Shown: piece by piece, positions 25,882 through 34,297 of the stretch | How the letters are laid out: every line of letters starts with the position of its first letter | Position numbering within the stretch: the first letter of the stretch is position 1 | Assembly (NCBI GenBank): GCA_942491485.1 | Contig: CALOAX010000002.1 | Location: 310,001-374,000 of the forward strand | Direction: 5' to 3' | Length of the DNA stretch: 64,000 nt | Source: Desulfoluna sp942491485 | GTDB taxonomy: Bacteria > Desulfobacterota > Desulfobacteria > Desulfobacterales > Desulfolunaceae | Program-made: the position numbers and the translations under genes | Notes under the pieces: model-generated | The model's database searches: none | Told to the model about the DNA's origin: nothing | What the model saw: the letters and a program-made list of their open reading frames with translations, nothing else

Positions 25882-26356
25882 AATAAAAAACCTCCATGAC
25901 AAAACGCATTATAGCCCCAAGCAGGGCCTCCTCTCTTTTCTGTGCTTTTTTACAAAGAAAACCGGGAGATCAACCACCCCTGTTTGAGGTGATGTCGTTT
26001 TTGGAGGATGGAATGCACCAGGGGTGGGCCGAAACGCATCGGTGCCAAAAATCACTCGCAAATGCTCAGTTCCTGAAGAGCTCGGGAACGAGGGCAAAGG
26101 AACATTCTTGAACCTGCTTTTGAGGTATTTTTGCCTAAGTGGCTTCACCACCTGAGACACAGAGGTTATAGCCGGTACTGCCGACTCAAAAGCCTTTGGA
26201 ACTGGAGACTCTGTTTGTGTCAACCACCAGCACTGGAATCGGGCGAAGCCCGAGCCGAACGCCCTTGCGATTTGGTCCGAGGAACGAGGGGCAAATCGCG
26301 AGGGCTACCAGCTTTCAAGGTGGCCCACCTTGCCGCCGGAGGCGTTCAGCCACGAA
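25882..26356. other. cstA upstream region
   Basis: No gene. It holds a possible cstA -10 box (ATTATA at 25908-25913 on the plus strand), a decayed repeat copy at about 26046-26128 (GGGAACGAGGGC core) and a full repeat copy at 26238-26343. A regulator-binding site for the LytTR protein is expected here, but I could not identify it. Confidence 0.5.
26238..26343 (-). repeat. Composite hairpin repeat, copy 16 (CGTT type, inverted)
   Basis: CGGGCGAAGCCCG hairpin, main stem GCCCTTGCGATTTG paired with CAAATCGCGAGGGC around GAGGAACGA, AAGGTGG/CCACCTT hairpin and GCCGCCGGAGGC. The stem bases are unique to this copy. Confidence 0.85.
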
Positions 26357-28075
26357 TCAAGGCTGCGCCGAGGGGTGGTTGCGGGGAATGGAGAAAGTGA
26401 CCTCCGTCCCCTGCCCCTGGACACTTTGGATGACCATGCGGCAGGCCGGGCCGTAAATCCTGCGAAGCCTGTGGATGGTATTGCGCACCCCGACGCCCTC
26501 GCTGACCGCGGCCAGCTCTTCTGGGTTGTAGAGGCGATTCACGGTCTCTTCGGGCATCCCCATGCCGTCGTCTGTAACGCAGACCTTCAAAAGGTCCTCT
26601 TCACGATTGATGGAGACTGTGACGGTGCCGCCCTTCTCTTTGGGCGTGATTCCGTGTTTGACGGCATTTTCCACCACCGGCTGAATCACCAGGGAGGGAA
26701 TGGGCCAGTTGTCGCAACCTTCGCCGACGTCGAGACGGTACTTCACCCTCTTTCCGAATCGAGCCTGCTCGATGGCCAGGTAGGCCTCCACCTGCTCCAG
26801 CTCTTCCTTGACCGTAATGTAGCCCTTGCTCTGATCCAGGTTTCTGCGCATGTAACTGGAGAGATCGAGGATCAGCTCCCGGGCGCGATCCGGCCGGGTT
26901 CGACAGAAGCTGGCGATGGTGTTGAGGGAGTTGAAGAGAAAATGAGGGTTGATCTGGGCCTGAAGCCGCCTGATCTCGGCATAAGCCAGCATCCGTGCCT
27001 TGATCTGAATATCTTCCAGCTCCAGTTGCGTCGAAAAGAGAACAGCGAGCCCCTTGACCGTTTGAAAGTGAACCCGGTCCAGGGGTTTTGCACGGGTTCC
27101 GTAGAACTTAAGGGTCCCCACAATGGTATCCCCTTTTTTCAGGGGAACGATGATGCCGTGGTGAAAGGGACAAAGGGCATGGGGGCAGGCGATCTCACGC
27201 CGCGTGTGCCGGAACAGAGGCAACCCGTCATCCAGAACCAGTCGGGTGGCGGCGGTGCGGATGGGCTCTCCGACGATGTGATGGTCGGCCCCCTCGCCCA
27301 TATGGGCCAGCACATGGGTGGTGTCGGTAATGGCCACTGCGGCCACATCCACGTACCGGAAAATAATCTCCGCCGTCTTTTTAGCGGAGCCGGCCCCGAG
27401 TCCTGAACGAAGATACCCCACCGTCAGGTTGGCGATGCCCAGGATTTGCTGCACCTGGCGAGACTCCCGCTGTTCGCGTTCCCGAAACAACCCTTTGATC
27501 AGCTCCACAAAAAAAGCGGCCCCTACGGAGTTCACCAGAATCATGGGAACTGCAATGAGCTGCACCAGGTCCACCGCTTCGGAAAAGGGCTTGGCAAACA
27601 GAAGCACCAGCCCCATGTGCATGGACTCCCCCGCCACACCAAGGCCGAAGGCCACCCTCCAGTTCATCACCCGCGAGCCGTACCATCCTGCCAGAAGCCC
27701 CGCGGCGACCCCTTCAAGAAGGGTGGCCGTGGCACAAGGCGCCGAAGTAAACCCGCCGATATCGATGAGGAACCGATGACCGCCCGCAATCAACCCGGCG
27801 CCGATGCCCACCCAGGGGCCGCCGAACAGCCCCCCGGTCACCACCGCCATGGCCCGCAAGTTGGCAAAGGCGTCATGCACCGGGCCAAACCCGTAATTCC
27901 CCAATATGGCGAACAGACCGAAAAAGACGGTCAAGACAGCCTTTTCCACCCAGGGGTGCTTCCCGAGAAAGGTCTTGCCCGCAGCCCCCATGTTCAAAAT
28001 GAGAAACGCCGCAGCCACCGTAAGGCCCAGGTGCTCAATGAGGGTAATCAACAAATGTGCAATGGAAACGTCCAA
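26357..28075 (-). CDS. LytS/BtsS-type sensor histidine kinase
   Basis: A 572-residue kinase. An N-terminal 5TM-5TMR_LYT module (about 1-200; GLFGGPWVGIGAGLIAGG) is followed by a GAF-like region, the histidine-kinase box with the phospho-accepting histidine in QINPHFLFNSLNTI, and a C-terminal HATPase domain. In E. coli the BtsS homologue senses extracellular pyruvate. The start is a TTG at 28075 with GGAG about 9 bases upstream. No in-frame ATG is better. It lies between the regulator gene and cstA on the same strand, separated from both by repeat-bearing spacers. Confidence 0.88.
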   Translation of the reverse strand: MDVSIAHLLITLIEHLGLTVAAAFLILNMGAAGKTFLGKHPWVEKAVLTVFFGLFAILGNYGFGPVHDAFANLRAMAVVTGGLFGGPWVGIGAGLIAGGHRFLIDIGGFTSAPCATATLLEGVAAGLLAGWYGSRVMNWRVAFGLGVAGESMHMGLVLLFAKPFSEAVDLVQLIAVPMILVNSVGAAFFVELIKGLFREREQRESRQVQQILGIANLTVGYLRSGLGAGSAKKTAEIIFRYVDVAAVAITDTTHVLAHMGEGADHHIVGEPIRTAATRLVLDDGLPLFRHTRREIACPHALCPFHHGIIVPLKKGDTIVGTLKFYGTRAKPLDRVHFQTVKGLAVLFSTQLELEDIQIKARMLAYAEIRRLQAQINPHFLFNSLNTIASFCRTRPDRARELILDLSSYMRRNLDQSKGYITVKEELEQVEAYLAIEQARFGKRVKYRLDVGEGCDNWPIPSLVIQPVVENAVKHGITPKEKGGTVTVSINREEDLLKVCVTDDGMGMPEETVNRLYNPEELAAVSEGVGVRNTIHRLRRIYGPACRMVIQSVQGQGTEVTFSIPRNHPSAQP

Positions 28076-28109
28076 CGATATTCATCTCCGTTTTTTCTGA
28101 TAAAGCAAC

Positions 28110-28207
28110 GCCTCCGGCGGCGAGGTGTGCCACCTCGAAAGCAGTTTGCGAATGCTCCTGGCCTTCGTTCCTCAGGCCCGTCACATTCCCTGACGGGCTG
28201 CGCCCGT
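28110..28207 (+). repeat. Composite hairpin repeat, copy 17 (CTCC type, complete)
   Basis: First module with GAGGTG/CACCTC, then main stem GCGAATG with inner GGCCT/AGGCC around the TCGTTCCTC loop; the closing strand CATTCCC is partly mismatched. It ends with ACGGGCTGCGCCCGT. Confidence 0.83.
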
Positions 28208-28290
28208 AAACAACGGTAGTGATAGTGCAACCGCACATTGTACCCACAACCCGCCGAAGCTTGTGCCAAAAGGGTTATCGCCACCCCCTC

Positions 28291-28360
28291 GCACCTGGTG
28301 AGCGCCAGCGAACCGGGTGCAACCTGGGGTCCAGGGGGTCACCCCCTGGCCGCCGGAGGC
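28291..28360 (-). repeat. Hairpin repeat variant lacking the conserved loop
   Basis: An unrelated GCACC...GGTGC stem-loop takes the place of the main stem-loop. It is followed by the usual CCAGGGGG/CCCCCTGG hairpin and CCGCCGGAGGC. This suggests modular exchange of hairpins within the element. Confidence 0.65.
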
Positions 28361-28507
28361 AATCTTTCTGTCCTTCCTCTGCGCATAAAGCCTATCTGGC
28401 TCATCATACAACGTAAACCGCCCTCGGTGCAGGGGCCAGACATCTATCATGGTTGGTCGAATTTGGGGGATGCAGGAGCTGTTTGGCAGGGTGAAACGCA
28501 GAAGAGA

Positions 28508-29281
28508 TCAAATGCCCAGGTGTTCCTTGAGCCCTTTTACCCGGTTGCGGCTCACCACCACTTCGTTTGCAGCGGCGTCATCCATGACGAGGAGGTACTT
28601 GCCGTTATACCAGCTTGTCACTTCCCGGATGTGTTTAAGGTTCACAAGGCTGGCGCGGTGCACGCGGTAGAAGGGAAACTCTGTGACCAACTCTTCAAGG
28701 CGGTCCAGGGTGGGTGCGTTGTGGGAGATGTAGTCGCCATCGTGGGTGTATACCCGCACCCGTTTTTCTTCGGCTTTGCAGAAGGTCACCTCATCGGGGT
28801 CCAGGAGAAGGAGGCGTCCCTGGCTCTCCACCGAAAGACGAACCACGTGGTGCTGCTGGGCTCCGAGGGCCTCAAGGAGCCTTGTCACGTCACCCGGTGC
28901 GTGGCTGGATTCAGCCTCCAGCCGTTCCCGGGCCCGCCGGACCCCTGTGGCCACCCGTTTGGAAGAGAAGGGCTTGAGGATGTAATCCACAGCCTGCTCT
29001 TCAAAGGCTTTCACTGCATACTGATCGTAGGCCGTGCAGAAGATGAACAAAGGGGGCCGGGTGTCACCTGCGCAGGCCTCGATGACGTGAAACCCGGTGT
29101 GACCCGGCATGTTGATGTCCAGAAAGACCAGGTCCGGTTTCAGGGTGCCGATCTTCTCCACCGCCTCATTGGCAGAGTTGGCTTCGCCCACCACCGTCAC
29201 ATCCGGCAATTCCGACAAAAGGAAGACAAGCTCTTCCACAGCGGGTTGCTCATCGTCCACCACCAGGCACCGAATATTCAT
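28508..29281 (-). CDS. LytTR-family response regulator (BtsR/YehT type)
   Basis: A 257-residue regulator. The receiver domain has D9-D10, phospho-acceptor D55 in LVFLDINMPG and lysine in DYILKPF. The C-terminal LytTR DNA-binding domain spans about 145-257 (VTFCKAEEKRVRVYT and FYRVHRASLVNLKHI). It is the partner of the LytS-type kinase encoded next on the same strand and probably activates cstA. The ATG start is unambiguous. Confidence 0.92.
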   Translation of the reverse strand: MNIRCLVVDDEQPAVEELVFLLSELPDVTVVGEANSANEAVEKIGTLKPDLVFLDINMPGHTGFHVIEACAGDTRPPLFIFCTAYDQYAVKAFEEQAVDYILKPFSSKRVATGVRRARERLEAESSHAPGDVTRLLEALGAQQHHVVRLSVESQGRLLLLDPDEVTFCKAEEKRVRVYTHDGDYISHNAPTLDRLEELVTEFPFYRVHRASLVNLKHIREVTSWYNGKYLLVMDDAAANEVVVSRNRVKGLKEHLGI

Positions 29282-29374
29282 ACCATCTCCCCCTCGTTAA
29301 TCCCAAGACCACCCAACATCATTATATATACATCGCAGAGGCAACACGTCAAACACCCAGTTTCGCAAGCGTTT

Positions 29375-30211
29375 TCAGCCCTCGCTCAAGACCCGGTTCA
29401 TCCGTCCCTGGCCGTACCCTTCAAGGTCAGCGGCCACATGGAGGTACCCTGCCCCCCTCACCGCCGTTACCACCTGATCCATCCGATCCTCGGCAAAAAG
29501 TCGTTTCAGGTCGTCCCGGGAAAACTCGATCCGCGCCACGCTATCGTGGTGCCTTACGCGAAACTGGAGAAAGCCGAGGTCGTACAACGCATTTTCCGCC
29601 GCCTCGATCATGGCAAGCTTTTCCCCGGTGATGGGCTCCCCATAGGGTATCCGGGTCGCCAGACAGCTCATGGCGGGCTTGTGGGCCACGGCAAGCCCGA
29701 AGATCTCCGCCAGCTCCCGAATATCGGCCTTAAACAGGCCCGCCTCGACCATGGGCGCCTTGATGCCGAGTTCTTCAGCCGCCTTCAGGCCCGGACGGTA
29801 ATCTTTCAGGTCATCACAATTCACGCCATGCACTACATTGCTCACCCCGATAGATGAAACGTCTTTACTCATTTGCATAAACATACGCCGTTTACAGTGA
29901 TAACAACGCATCGCTGTATTCTCTACAAACCCGTAGTCTTCCATCATGCCGGGATCACAAACAATATGACGAACACCCTGCGACTCTGCGTACTGTATTG
30001 CCGCCTCGATTTCACGTCTTGAATGGACAGGTGAGTCCGAAGTGATGGCCACAACGTTCCGTCCGAGGGCATCCACAGCAGCTTTCAAAAGAAGAGTACT
30101 GTCCACTCCGCCGGAAAACGCCACCGCGATGTAATCGTATGTTTTCAAGAGACTTACGAGTGATTCGTATTTTATCAAGCAGATTTTCACGTCGTCTTTA
30201 ACTTCCACCAA
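29375..30211 (-). CDS. larE: LarE-like ATP-dependent sulfur transferase
   Basis: A 278-residue PP-loop ATPase with SGGVDS at 33-38. LarE proteins adenylate and sulfurate the pyridinium carboxylate precursor of the nickel-pincer cofactor of lactate racemase. Cysteines C103 and C106 (RCYHCK) and C183 (SCLATRIPYG) are present. The three-cysteine pattern fits the iron-sulfur version of LarE rather than the sacrificial single-cysteine type. No larB, larC or larA is in the window, so the substrate is uncertain. The start is TTG at 30211 or the GTG directly after it. Confidence 0.83.
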   Translation of the reverse strand: MVEVKDDVKICLIKYESLVSLLKTYDYIAVAFSGGVDSTLLLKAAVDALGRNVVAITSDSPVHSRREIEAAIQYAESQGVRHIVCDPGMMEDYGFVENTAMRCYHCKRRMFMQMSKDVSSIGVSNVVHGVNCDDLKDYRPGLKAAEELGIKAPMVEAGLFKADIRELAEIFGLAVAHKPAMSCLATRIPYGEPITGEKLAMIEAAENALYDLGFLQFRVRHHDSVARIEFSRDDLKRLFAEDRMDQVVTAVRGAGYLHVAADLEGYGQGRMNRVLSEG

Positions 30212-30318
30212 AATGGTTTACAATTGAGTGTATATTATTATATAGATGTGCGTTAACAAGTAGAAAATAACCAGTTGGCATCATATTATAAATAATTGAG
30301 ATTTTCAAAGGTGATCAC
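30212..30318. promoter_or_regulatory. AT-rich divergent promoter region
   Basis: The spacer between the divergent larE-like and repeat-protein genes is strongly AT-rich (TATATTATTATATAG at about 30231 and TTATAAATAATT at about 30285). A strong AAAGGTGAT ribosome-binding site precedes the ATG at 30319. I cannot fix individual -35 and -10 boxes. Confidence 0.45.
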
Positions 30319-31791
30319 ATGGCGAAGGAAACCGTAAAGAACTCAACCGACGCGGCCAAAGAGGCCGCTGCCAAGGATGGGTCTCCTAAGGAGGAGAAAA
30401 AGGCAACGGCAAAAAAGACCACCACCAAGAAAGCTCCCAAGTCTAAAAAAGCCGTAAAGAAAGCTGCTGCGACCAAAAAGAAAAACAAAGAAAAAGCGAT
30501 TAAGGACGAGGCAAAGGTAGAGACTACCGATACCGTTGAGACCAAGCCGCCCGCCGCAAAAAAAGCAGCTGCCAAAAAGGCCCCGGCCAAAAAAGATGAT
30601 GCCAAGGCAAAAGCTGAGGAAGAGGCACGACTGAAAGCCGAAGCGGAAGCAAAGGCAAAAGCCGAGGAAGAGGCACGACTCAAGGCCGAAGCCGAAGCAA
30701 AGGCAAAAGCCGAGGAAGAGGCCCGACTGAAAACGGAAGCCGAAGCAAAGGCTAAAGCCGAGGAAGAGGCCCGAATCAAGGCTGAAGAAGAAGCAAAGGC
30801 CAAAGCCGAGGAAGAGGCACGACTGAAAGCAGAAGCCGAAGCCAAGGCCAAAGCCGAGGAAGAGGCTCGCCTGAAAGCGGAAGCAGAAGCAAAGGCAAAA
30901 GCCGAGGAAGAGGCCCGACTGAAAGCAGAAGCCGAAGCCAAGGCAAAAGCCGAGGAAGAGGCTCGCCTGAAAGCGGAAGCAGAAGCAAAGGCAAAAGCCG
31001 AGGAAGAGGCCCGACTTAAAGCAGAAGCCGAAGCCAAGGCAAAAGCCGAGGAAGAGGCCCGAATCAAGGCTGAAGAAGAAGCAAAGGCAAAAGCCGAGGA
31101 AGAAGCCCGACTGAAAGCAGAAGCTGAAGCCAAGGCAAAGGCCGAGGAAGAAGCCCGGATCAAGGCTGAAGAAGAAGCCAAGGCAAAAGCCGAGGAAGAG
31201 GCCCGACTCAAAGCGGAAGCTGAAGTCAAACGTCAGGCCGAGCTTGACGCCAAGGTAAAAGCCGAAACCAAAGCCCGTCTTCAGGCCGCGGATGAAGCGT
31301 GCAGCAAAGCTGAAGAAGAGGCAAGACTCCAGGCAGAAGCCGATGAGAAACTTCAGGCGGAAGCCAGAAAGAAATCCACCCTCAAGAAAACCGTCGCGGC
31401 AGCCTGCATCTTCGGCACCCTCGTTCTGGCTCTTGTTTTCTCCAGCTTCTCTAACTCATCCAACTACTTCGTCAACGTGAAGAAGCACTCCACTCAGATC
31501 TACAAGGGTATATTCTCACCCACCGGCAAAGACCTCATGATCACGATTCCTTCTGCCGTGACCCTGGACACCGTTAAAGAGACCTACACTCTCGAGGAAG
31601 TGAAGCCCCTGATCTTCGGCCACCACATGGCCCAGGCCGAGGCATTCCATTCCGAAGGAAGTGTTCCGAACATGGATGCCATCATCGCATCCTACGAAAA
31701 AGCTGTGGAATTCGCCCCCGGCCCCGAAGAGCGGAGCGAAGCCCTCAAGCAGCTCAAAGCGGCCAAGTCCGTTGCTGAGGCGATAAAATAG
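30319..31791 (+). CDS. Lys/Glu-rich helical repeat protein with one membrane segment
   Basis: 490 residues. A Lys/Ala-rich N-terminus (1-94), then 13 tandem 16-residue repeats (consensus AKAKAEEEARLKAEAE; DNA 30601-31224), more degenerate helix, and one hydrophobic segment (about 358-378, VAAACIFGTLVLALVFSSF). A C-terminal domain of about 110 residues follows, ending in a tetratricopeptide-like IIASYEKAVEFAPG. The alternating Lys/Glu pattern suggests a long single alpha helix or coiled coil, as in TolA-like or cell-envelope spacer proteins. The DNA copies are not identical, so the array is not a recent expansion. Function unknown; probably an envelope or chromosome-associated structural protein. 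Confidence 0.8.
   Translation: MAKETVKNSTDAAKEAAAKDGSPKEEKKATAKKTTTKKAPKSKKAVKKAAATKKKNKEKAIKDEAKVETTDTVETKPPAAKKAAAKKAPAKKDDAKAKAEEEARLKAEAEAKAKAEEEARLKAEAEAKAKAEEEARLKTEAEAKAKAEEEARIKAEEEAKAKAEEEARLKAEAEAKAKAEEEARLKAEAEAKAKAEEEARLKAEAEAKAKAEEEARLKAEAEAKAKAEEEARLKAEAEAKAKAEEEARIKAEEEAKAKAEEEARLKAEAEAKAKAEEEARIKAEEEAKAKAEEEARLKAEAEVKRQAELDAKVKAETKARLQAADEACSKAEEEARLQAEADEKLQAEARKKSTLKKTVAAACIFGTLVLALVFSSFSNSSNYFVNVKKHSTQIYKGIFSPTGKDLMITIPSAVTLDTVKETYTLEEVKPLIFGHHMAQAEAFHSEGSVPNMDAIIASYEKAVEFAPGPEERSEALKQLKAAKSVAEAIK
30601..31224 (+). repeat. 13 x 48-bp in-frame tandem repeat
   Basis: Thirteen consecutive 48-bp units without gaps, each encoding a 16-residue unit. Variants include KTEAE in unit 3 and RIKAEEE in units 4, 10 and 12. 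The length is prone to change by slippage or recombination. Confidence 0.9.
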
Positions 31792-31807
31792 CACCTGCAC
31801 AATCTTT

Positions 31808-31834
31808 CAGCGCCCCTTCCCCGAAGGGGCGCTG
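31808..31834 (+). terminator. GC-rich hairpin after the repeat protein
   Basis: Near-perfect stem with a 3-base CCC loop, 17 bases after the stop codon. It lacks the T-run of a classical intrinsic terminator. Confidence 0.5.
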
Positions 31835-32063
31835 AGCCCTTCCAAGCACCTCCTTGCCCTGCAAAGCCAACCAGCCCCCTTAAATCCATGCCCCCCAGAG
31901 TTAGGACCGGCGCAACAATAAAACAGACAAAAAGCGATGCCTCCGGCCAAAGTCAACCCGAATTCAGCTGACGTCATGGTTCAACCTTTTATAAAAAAAC
32001 CATGAAGTGCATGAAGTGCCCTTCGGGCTGCATGAAGGAACTTGGATAACCTCTTCGATTATT

Positions 32064-32165
32064 CACGGGCGTAGCCCGTCCGCAGATGTGACGTACCCGA
32101 GGAACGAGGGTTCGGAGCATTTGCGAGCCTGGAATCCAAGGGCTCAGCCCTTGGCCGCCGGAGGC
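32064..32165 (-). repeat. Composite hairpin repeat, copy 18 (CTCC type, inverted)
   Basis: ACGGGC/GCCCGT hairpin, main stem GCAGATG paired with CATTTGC and inner GTACCC/GGGTTC around GAGGAACGA, CCAAGGGCT/AGCCCTTGG hairpin (pairs changed from CCAGGGGG/CCCCCTGG), then CCGCCGGAGGC. Confidence 0.85.
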
Positions 32166-32350
32166 ACTGCTTTTTGCGTTCACACCCTGCCCAAGCGGCT
32201 CTTAAGCTGCCCCATCCAGACCTTGACACCCCATCGATATCACGAGATATTATGAGGACATCCCCTCTCTGATATCTCCCCAGTGCCATAGATCACTCCA
32301 TGCAATTGATGCTTTAAGCACCGCCATGTTTCAAAGCCAAGGAGACCCCG

Positions 32351-33307
32351 ATGCCACATCAAGCCCAACGAATTCTTATCGCTTTGGATGGATCCGGCCA
32401 GGCCCTTAAAGCGGCAGAATATGCCGCGAATATCATGAAGCCGGAGACAAGTGACGTCACCCTCTTTCTGGTGGAGAGCCCAATTCCTGAGTCCCTGTGG
32501 GACAGCCAACCCGAGGAGACAAACGTCTTTGAAAGCCCCATGGCCAACGGCTGGTGGGAAGAACAGCTTGAAGCAAACCGAAAGAGCCTGGAGACTGCCC
32601 GAAAAACATTTCTGGAGGCAGGGTTCCCCGACGCATCGGTGCATGTAAAGATTGCCCCCCGGGAGGCCGGCATCGCCCGGGACATCATCAAAGAATCCAA
32701 AAAAGGCTACGACCTAGTCGTTGCCGGACGCGTCGGCCACAGCATCCACACCGGCGCAACCTTAGGGAACTGCGCCAGGAAACTGGTGTCGGCTCTTTCC
32801 CATACCTCCCTTGTCATCGTGGGCGGCCAGCCTGACGATGGCAGCATCCTCATTGGCTTTGACGCCTCCAAAGGCTCTAAACGCTGCATGCGCATGGCAG
32901 AGAGGTTGATCACCCGTACAATCGAACGAATCCACCTCTGCTACGTGTCCCGTTCCCTCAACATCATGAGCGGCGCCATAGACCCCTTTGAGTCCTCACT
33001 GGGCATTCCCCAGATGGTGGAACAGGAACACCAGATCGGCCAACGGAACCGCATGCTCCCAATCTTAAAGTCAGCCGAAGAACAGCTCCGACAAAGCGGC
33101 TTTCCAAAGACAGCCGTGGCCTCCATGATCATGAAATCCTACCTGAGCCGATCCGAAGGGCTCGCCACCGAATCCCAGGACAGAGGGTACAGCACCATCA
33201 TGGTGGGACGACGCGGCCACTCCATCGTGGAAGAGTTCTTCCTGGGCCGGGTGGGGGAAAAGCTGGTGCAGCTGGCAGAAGACATGGCAGTGTGGATTGT
33301 TCATTAA
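32351..33307 (+). CDS. Tandem universal stress (UspA) protein
   Basis: 318 residues made of two UspA domains. Domain 1 (about 5-155) starts RILIALDGSGQALKAAEYA and has DLVVAGRVGHSIHTGATLG. Domain 2 (about 160-318) starts ILIGFDASKGSKRCMRMAE and ends TIMVGRRGHSIVEEFFLGRVGEKLVQLA. The second GRRGHS...G motif keeps the ATP-binding form G-2x-G-9x-G better than the first. Cytoplasmic stress-related protein; precise role unknown. The ATG has an AAGGAG site. Confidence 0.88.
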   Translation: MPHQAQRILIALDGSGQALKAAEYAANIMKPETSDVTLFLVESPIPESLWDSQPEETNVFESPMANGWWEEQLEANRKSLETARKTFLEAGFPDASVHVKIAPREAGIARDIIKESKKGYDLVVAGRVGHSIHTGATLGNCARKLVSALSHTSLVIVGGQPDDGSILIGFDASKGSKRCMRMAERLITRTIERIHLCYVSRSLNIMSGAIDPFESSLGIPQMVEQEHQIGQRNRMLPILKSAEEQLRQSGFPKTAVASMIMKSYLSRSEGLATESQDRGYSTIMVGRRGHSIVEEFFLGRVGEKLVQLAEDMAVWIVH

Positions 33308-33314
33308 AAACAGT

Positions 33315-33402
33315 GCCTCCGGCGGCCAGGTGGGGCACCTGGAAACCTTATGGCGAATGCGTGGAGGTCGCTGTACTGCAATCACCTTTGAGGCATTCGC
33401 GA
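33315..33402 (+). repeat. Composite hairpin repeat, copy 19 (degenerate)
   Basis: First module CCAGGTG/CACCTGG is intact. The main stem keeps GCGAATGCG and GCATTCGCG, but the central conserved loop has been replaced. Confidence 0.65.
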
Positions 33403-33734
33403 GGAGTGTAAAAGATTGTGATCGTTCTTGAGAAGAGACCTGTTTCATTTCTTGCGTATGAACCCGGCGGTTAAACGCATGGATGTCGAAGGGCACGATC
33501 ACCCCGACAATGTTGACATCTCTTTCCCCTGCTGTTTTGTATATTAAGTTGCCGGATTGATAACGATAGTTTCCTGATTTCGTCTTCCCCGCCATTCCGG
33601 GTGGCCTGAATTGTCAGATAAGCCTTTATGGTGTGGTTTTTGGGCGTGATGGCAGGTCGAGTGACCGGGGATCCATGGTTGCAAGGTAACGCCGGTGACT
33701 CCTTTTTTTGACGGGTGACTTTCACCGGAATCAC

Positions 33735-33793
33735 TCCGGTGGCGAGGGTGGCAAAGCCACATTAAGCAAAAACCCCACGAAAGCTGGTTGCCG
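33735..33793 (+). repeat. Hairpin repeat, first-module remnant
   Basis: ACTCCGGTGGCGAGGGTGGC with AAGCCACATTAAGC matches the long first module at 4758 and 17014. The main stem-loop is missing. Confidence 0.55.
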
Positions 33794-34062
33794 ATAATTA
33801 CGAGTATCTTAGAGATTTCCCACCACGAAGGACATGAGGAGCACGAAGGCGGCCTCGCCGATAAAAACACGTCCTTGGTTTTCTTCGTGCCCTTCATGCT
33901 CTTCATGGTTCATACGTTTATTTAAAGCCCCCCAGCCCACCAGAAGTGGCGGAACCGCCGCATCACAAACCACACCCATAAAAGGCTCCCGCTGTTTGCC
34001 CCCAAGATTCTAAGCACTTCCGAACGGCCAGCATCAGCCGTTCAAAAATCTTCTCAAAGTGA

Positions 34063-34091
34063 TTGACGGACGCATGAAATGTCATTACTAT
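34063..34091 (+). promoter_or_regulatory. Promoter of tRNA-Gly
   Basis: TTGACG (34063-34068), exactly 17 bases, then TACTAT (34086-34091). The tRNA begins 14 bases after the -10 box. A good sigma-70 promoter. Confidence 0.75.
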
Positions 34092-34104
34092 GCTTTCCAC
34101 ATGA

Positions 34105-34179
<75 letters not shown>

Positions 34180-34218
34180 AAAGCAAAAGCTATCAAATCA
34201 GCTTATTAGATTTGTTAT

Positions 34219-34297
34219 AAAGCACCTTTTTAAAGCAATGTGGCGTAAAATGTGGAAGTTTTACGAAGAGCCACGCTTTTATAAGAGGTGCTTTTTT
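34219..34297 (+). other. Structured region between tRNA-Gly and the integrase 3' end
   Basis: AAAGCACCT (34219-34227) can pair with AGGTGCTTT (34285-34293), followed by further T residues. Inside, GTGGC pairs with GCCAC and CGTAAAA with TTTTACG. It may be the terminator of the tRNA transcript or arm-site structure next to attL. Confidence 0.45.

Larger units (their letters stand above)
28076..28507. other. Spacer between response regulator and sensor genes
   Basis: It contains repeat copy 17 (28110-28207) and a partial variant (28291-28360). The rest shows no gene or clear promoter. Confidence 0.5.
31792..32350. other. Intergenic region before the usp gene
   Basis: An 11-12-bp hairpin (CAGCGCCCCTTC / GAAGGGGCGCTG, about 31808-31834) follows the repeat-protein stop and probably ends its transcript, though no T-run follows. 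A remnant of the repeat (GATGCCTCCGGCC at 31936) and a full copy at 32064-32165 follow. No gene seen. Confidence 0.55.
33308..34062. other. Intergenic region before tRNA-Gly with decayed repeats
   Basis: No gene found. It holds a decayed repeat copy (33315-33402), another first-module remnant (33735-33793), and a pair of related sequences (about 33820-33850 and 33880-33912) based on CACGAAG / CATGAAG units in opposite orientation, typical of extragenic filler repeats. Confidence 0.5.

Noticed and set aside
28238..29857. Long plus-strand open frame of 539 codons
   Set aside because: It runs antisense to the response-regulator and larE-like genes, which have clear domains. It reflects GC-rich codon use on the opposite strand.
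30601..31224. CRISPR-like regular array
   Set aside because: Units are directly joined with no spacers and stay in frame within a protein, so it is a coding tandem repeat.
30315..31229. Ser/Ala-rich minus-strand frame of 304 codons
   Set aside because: It is the mirror of the 48-bp tandem repeats in the opposite gene.
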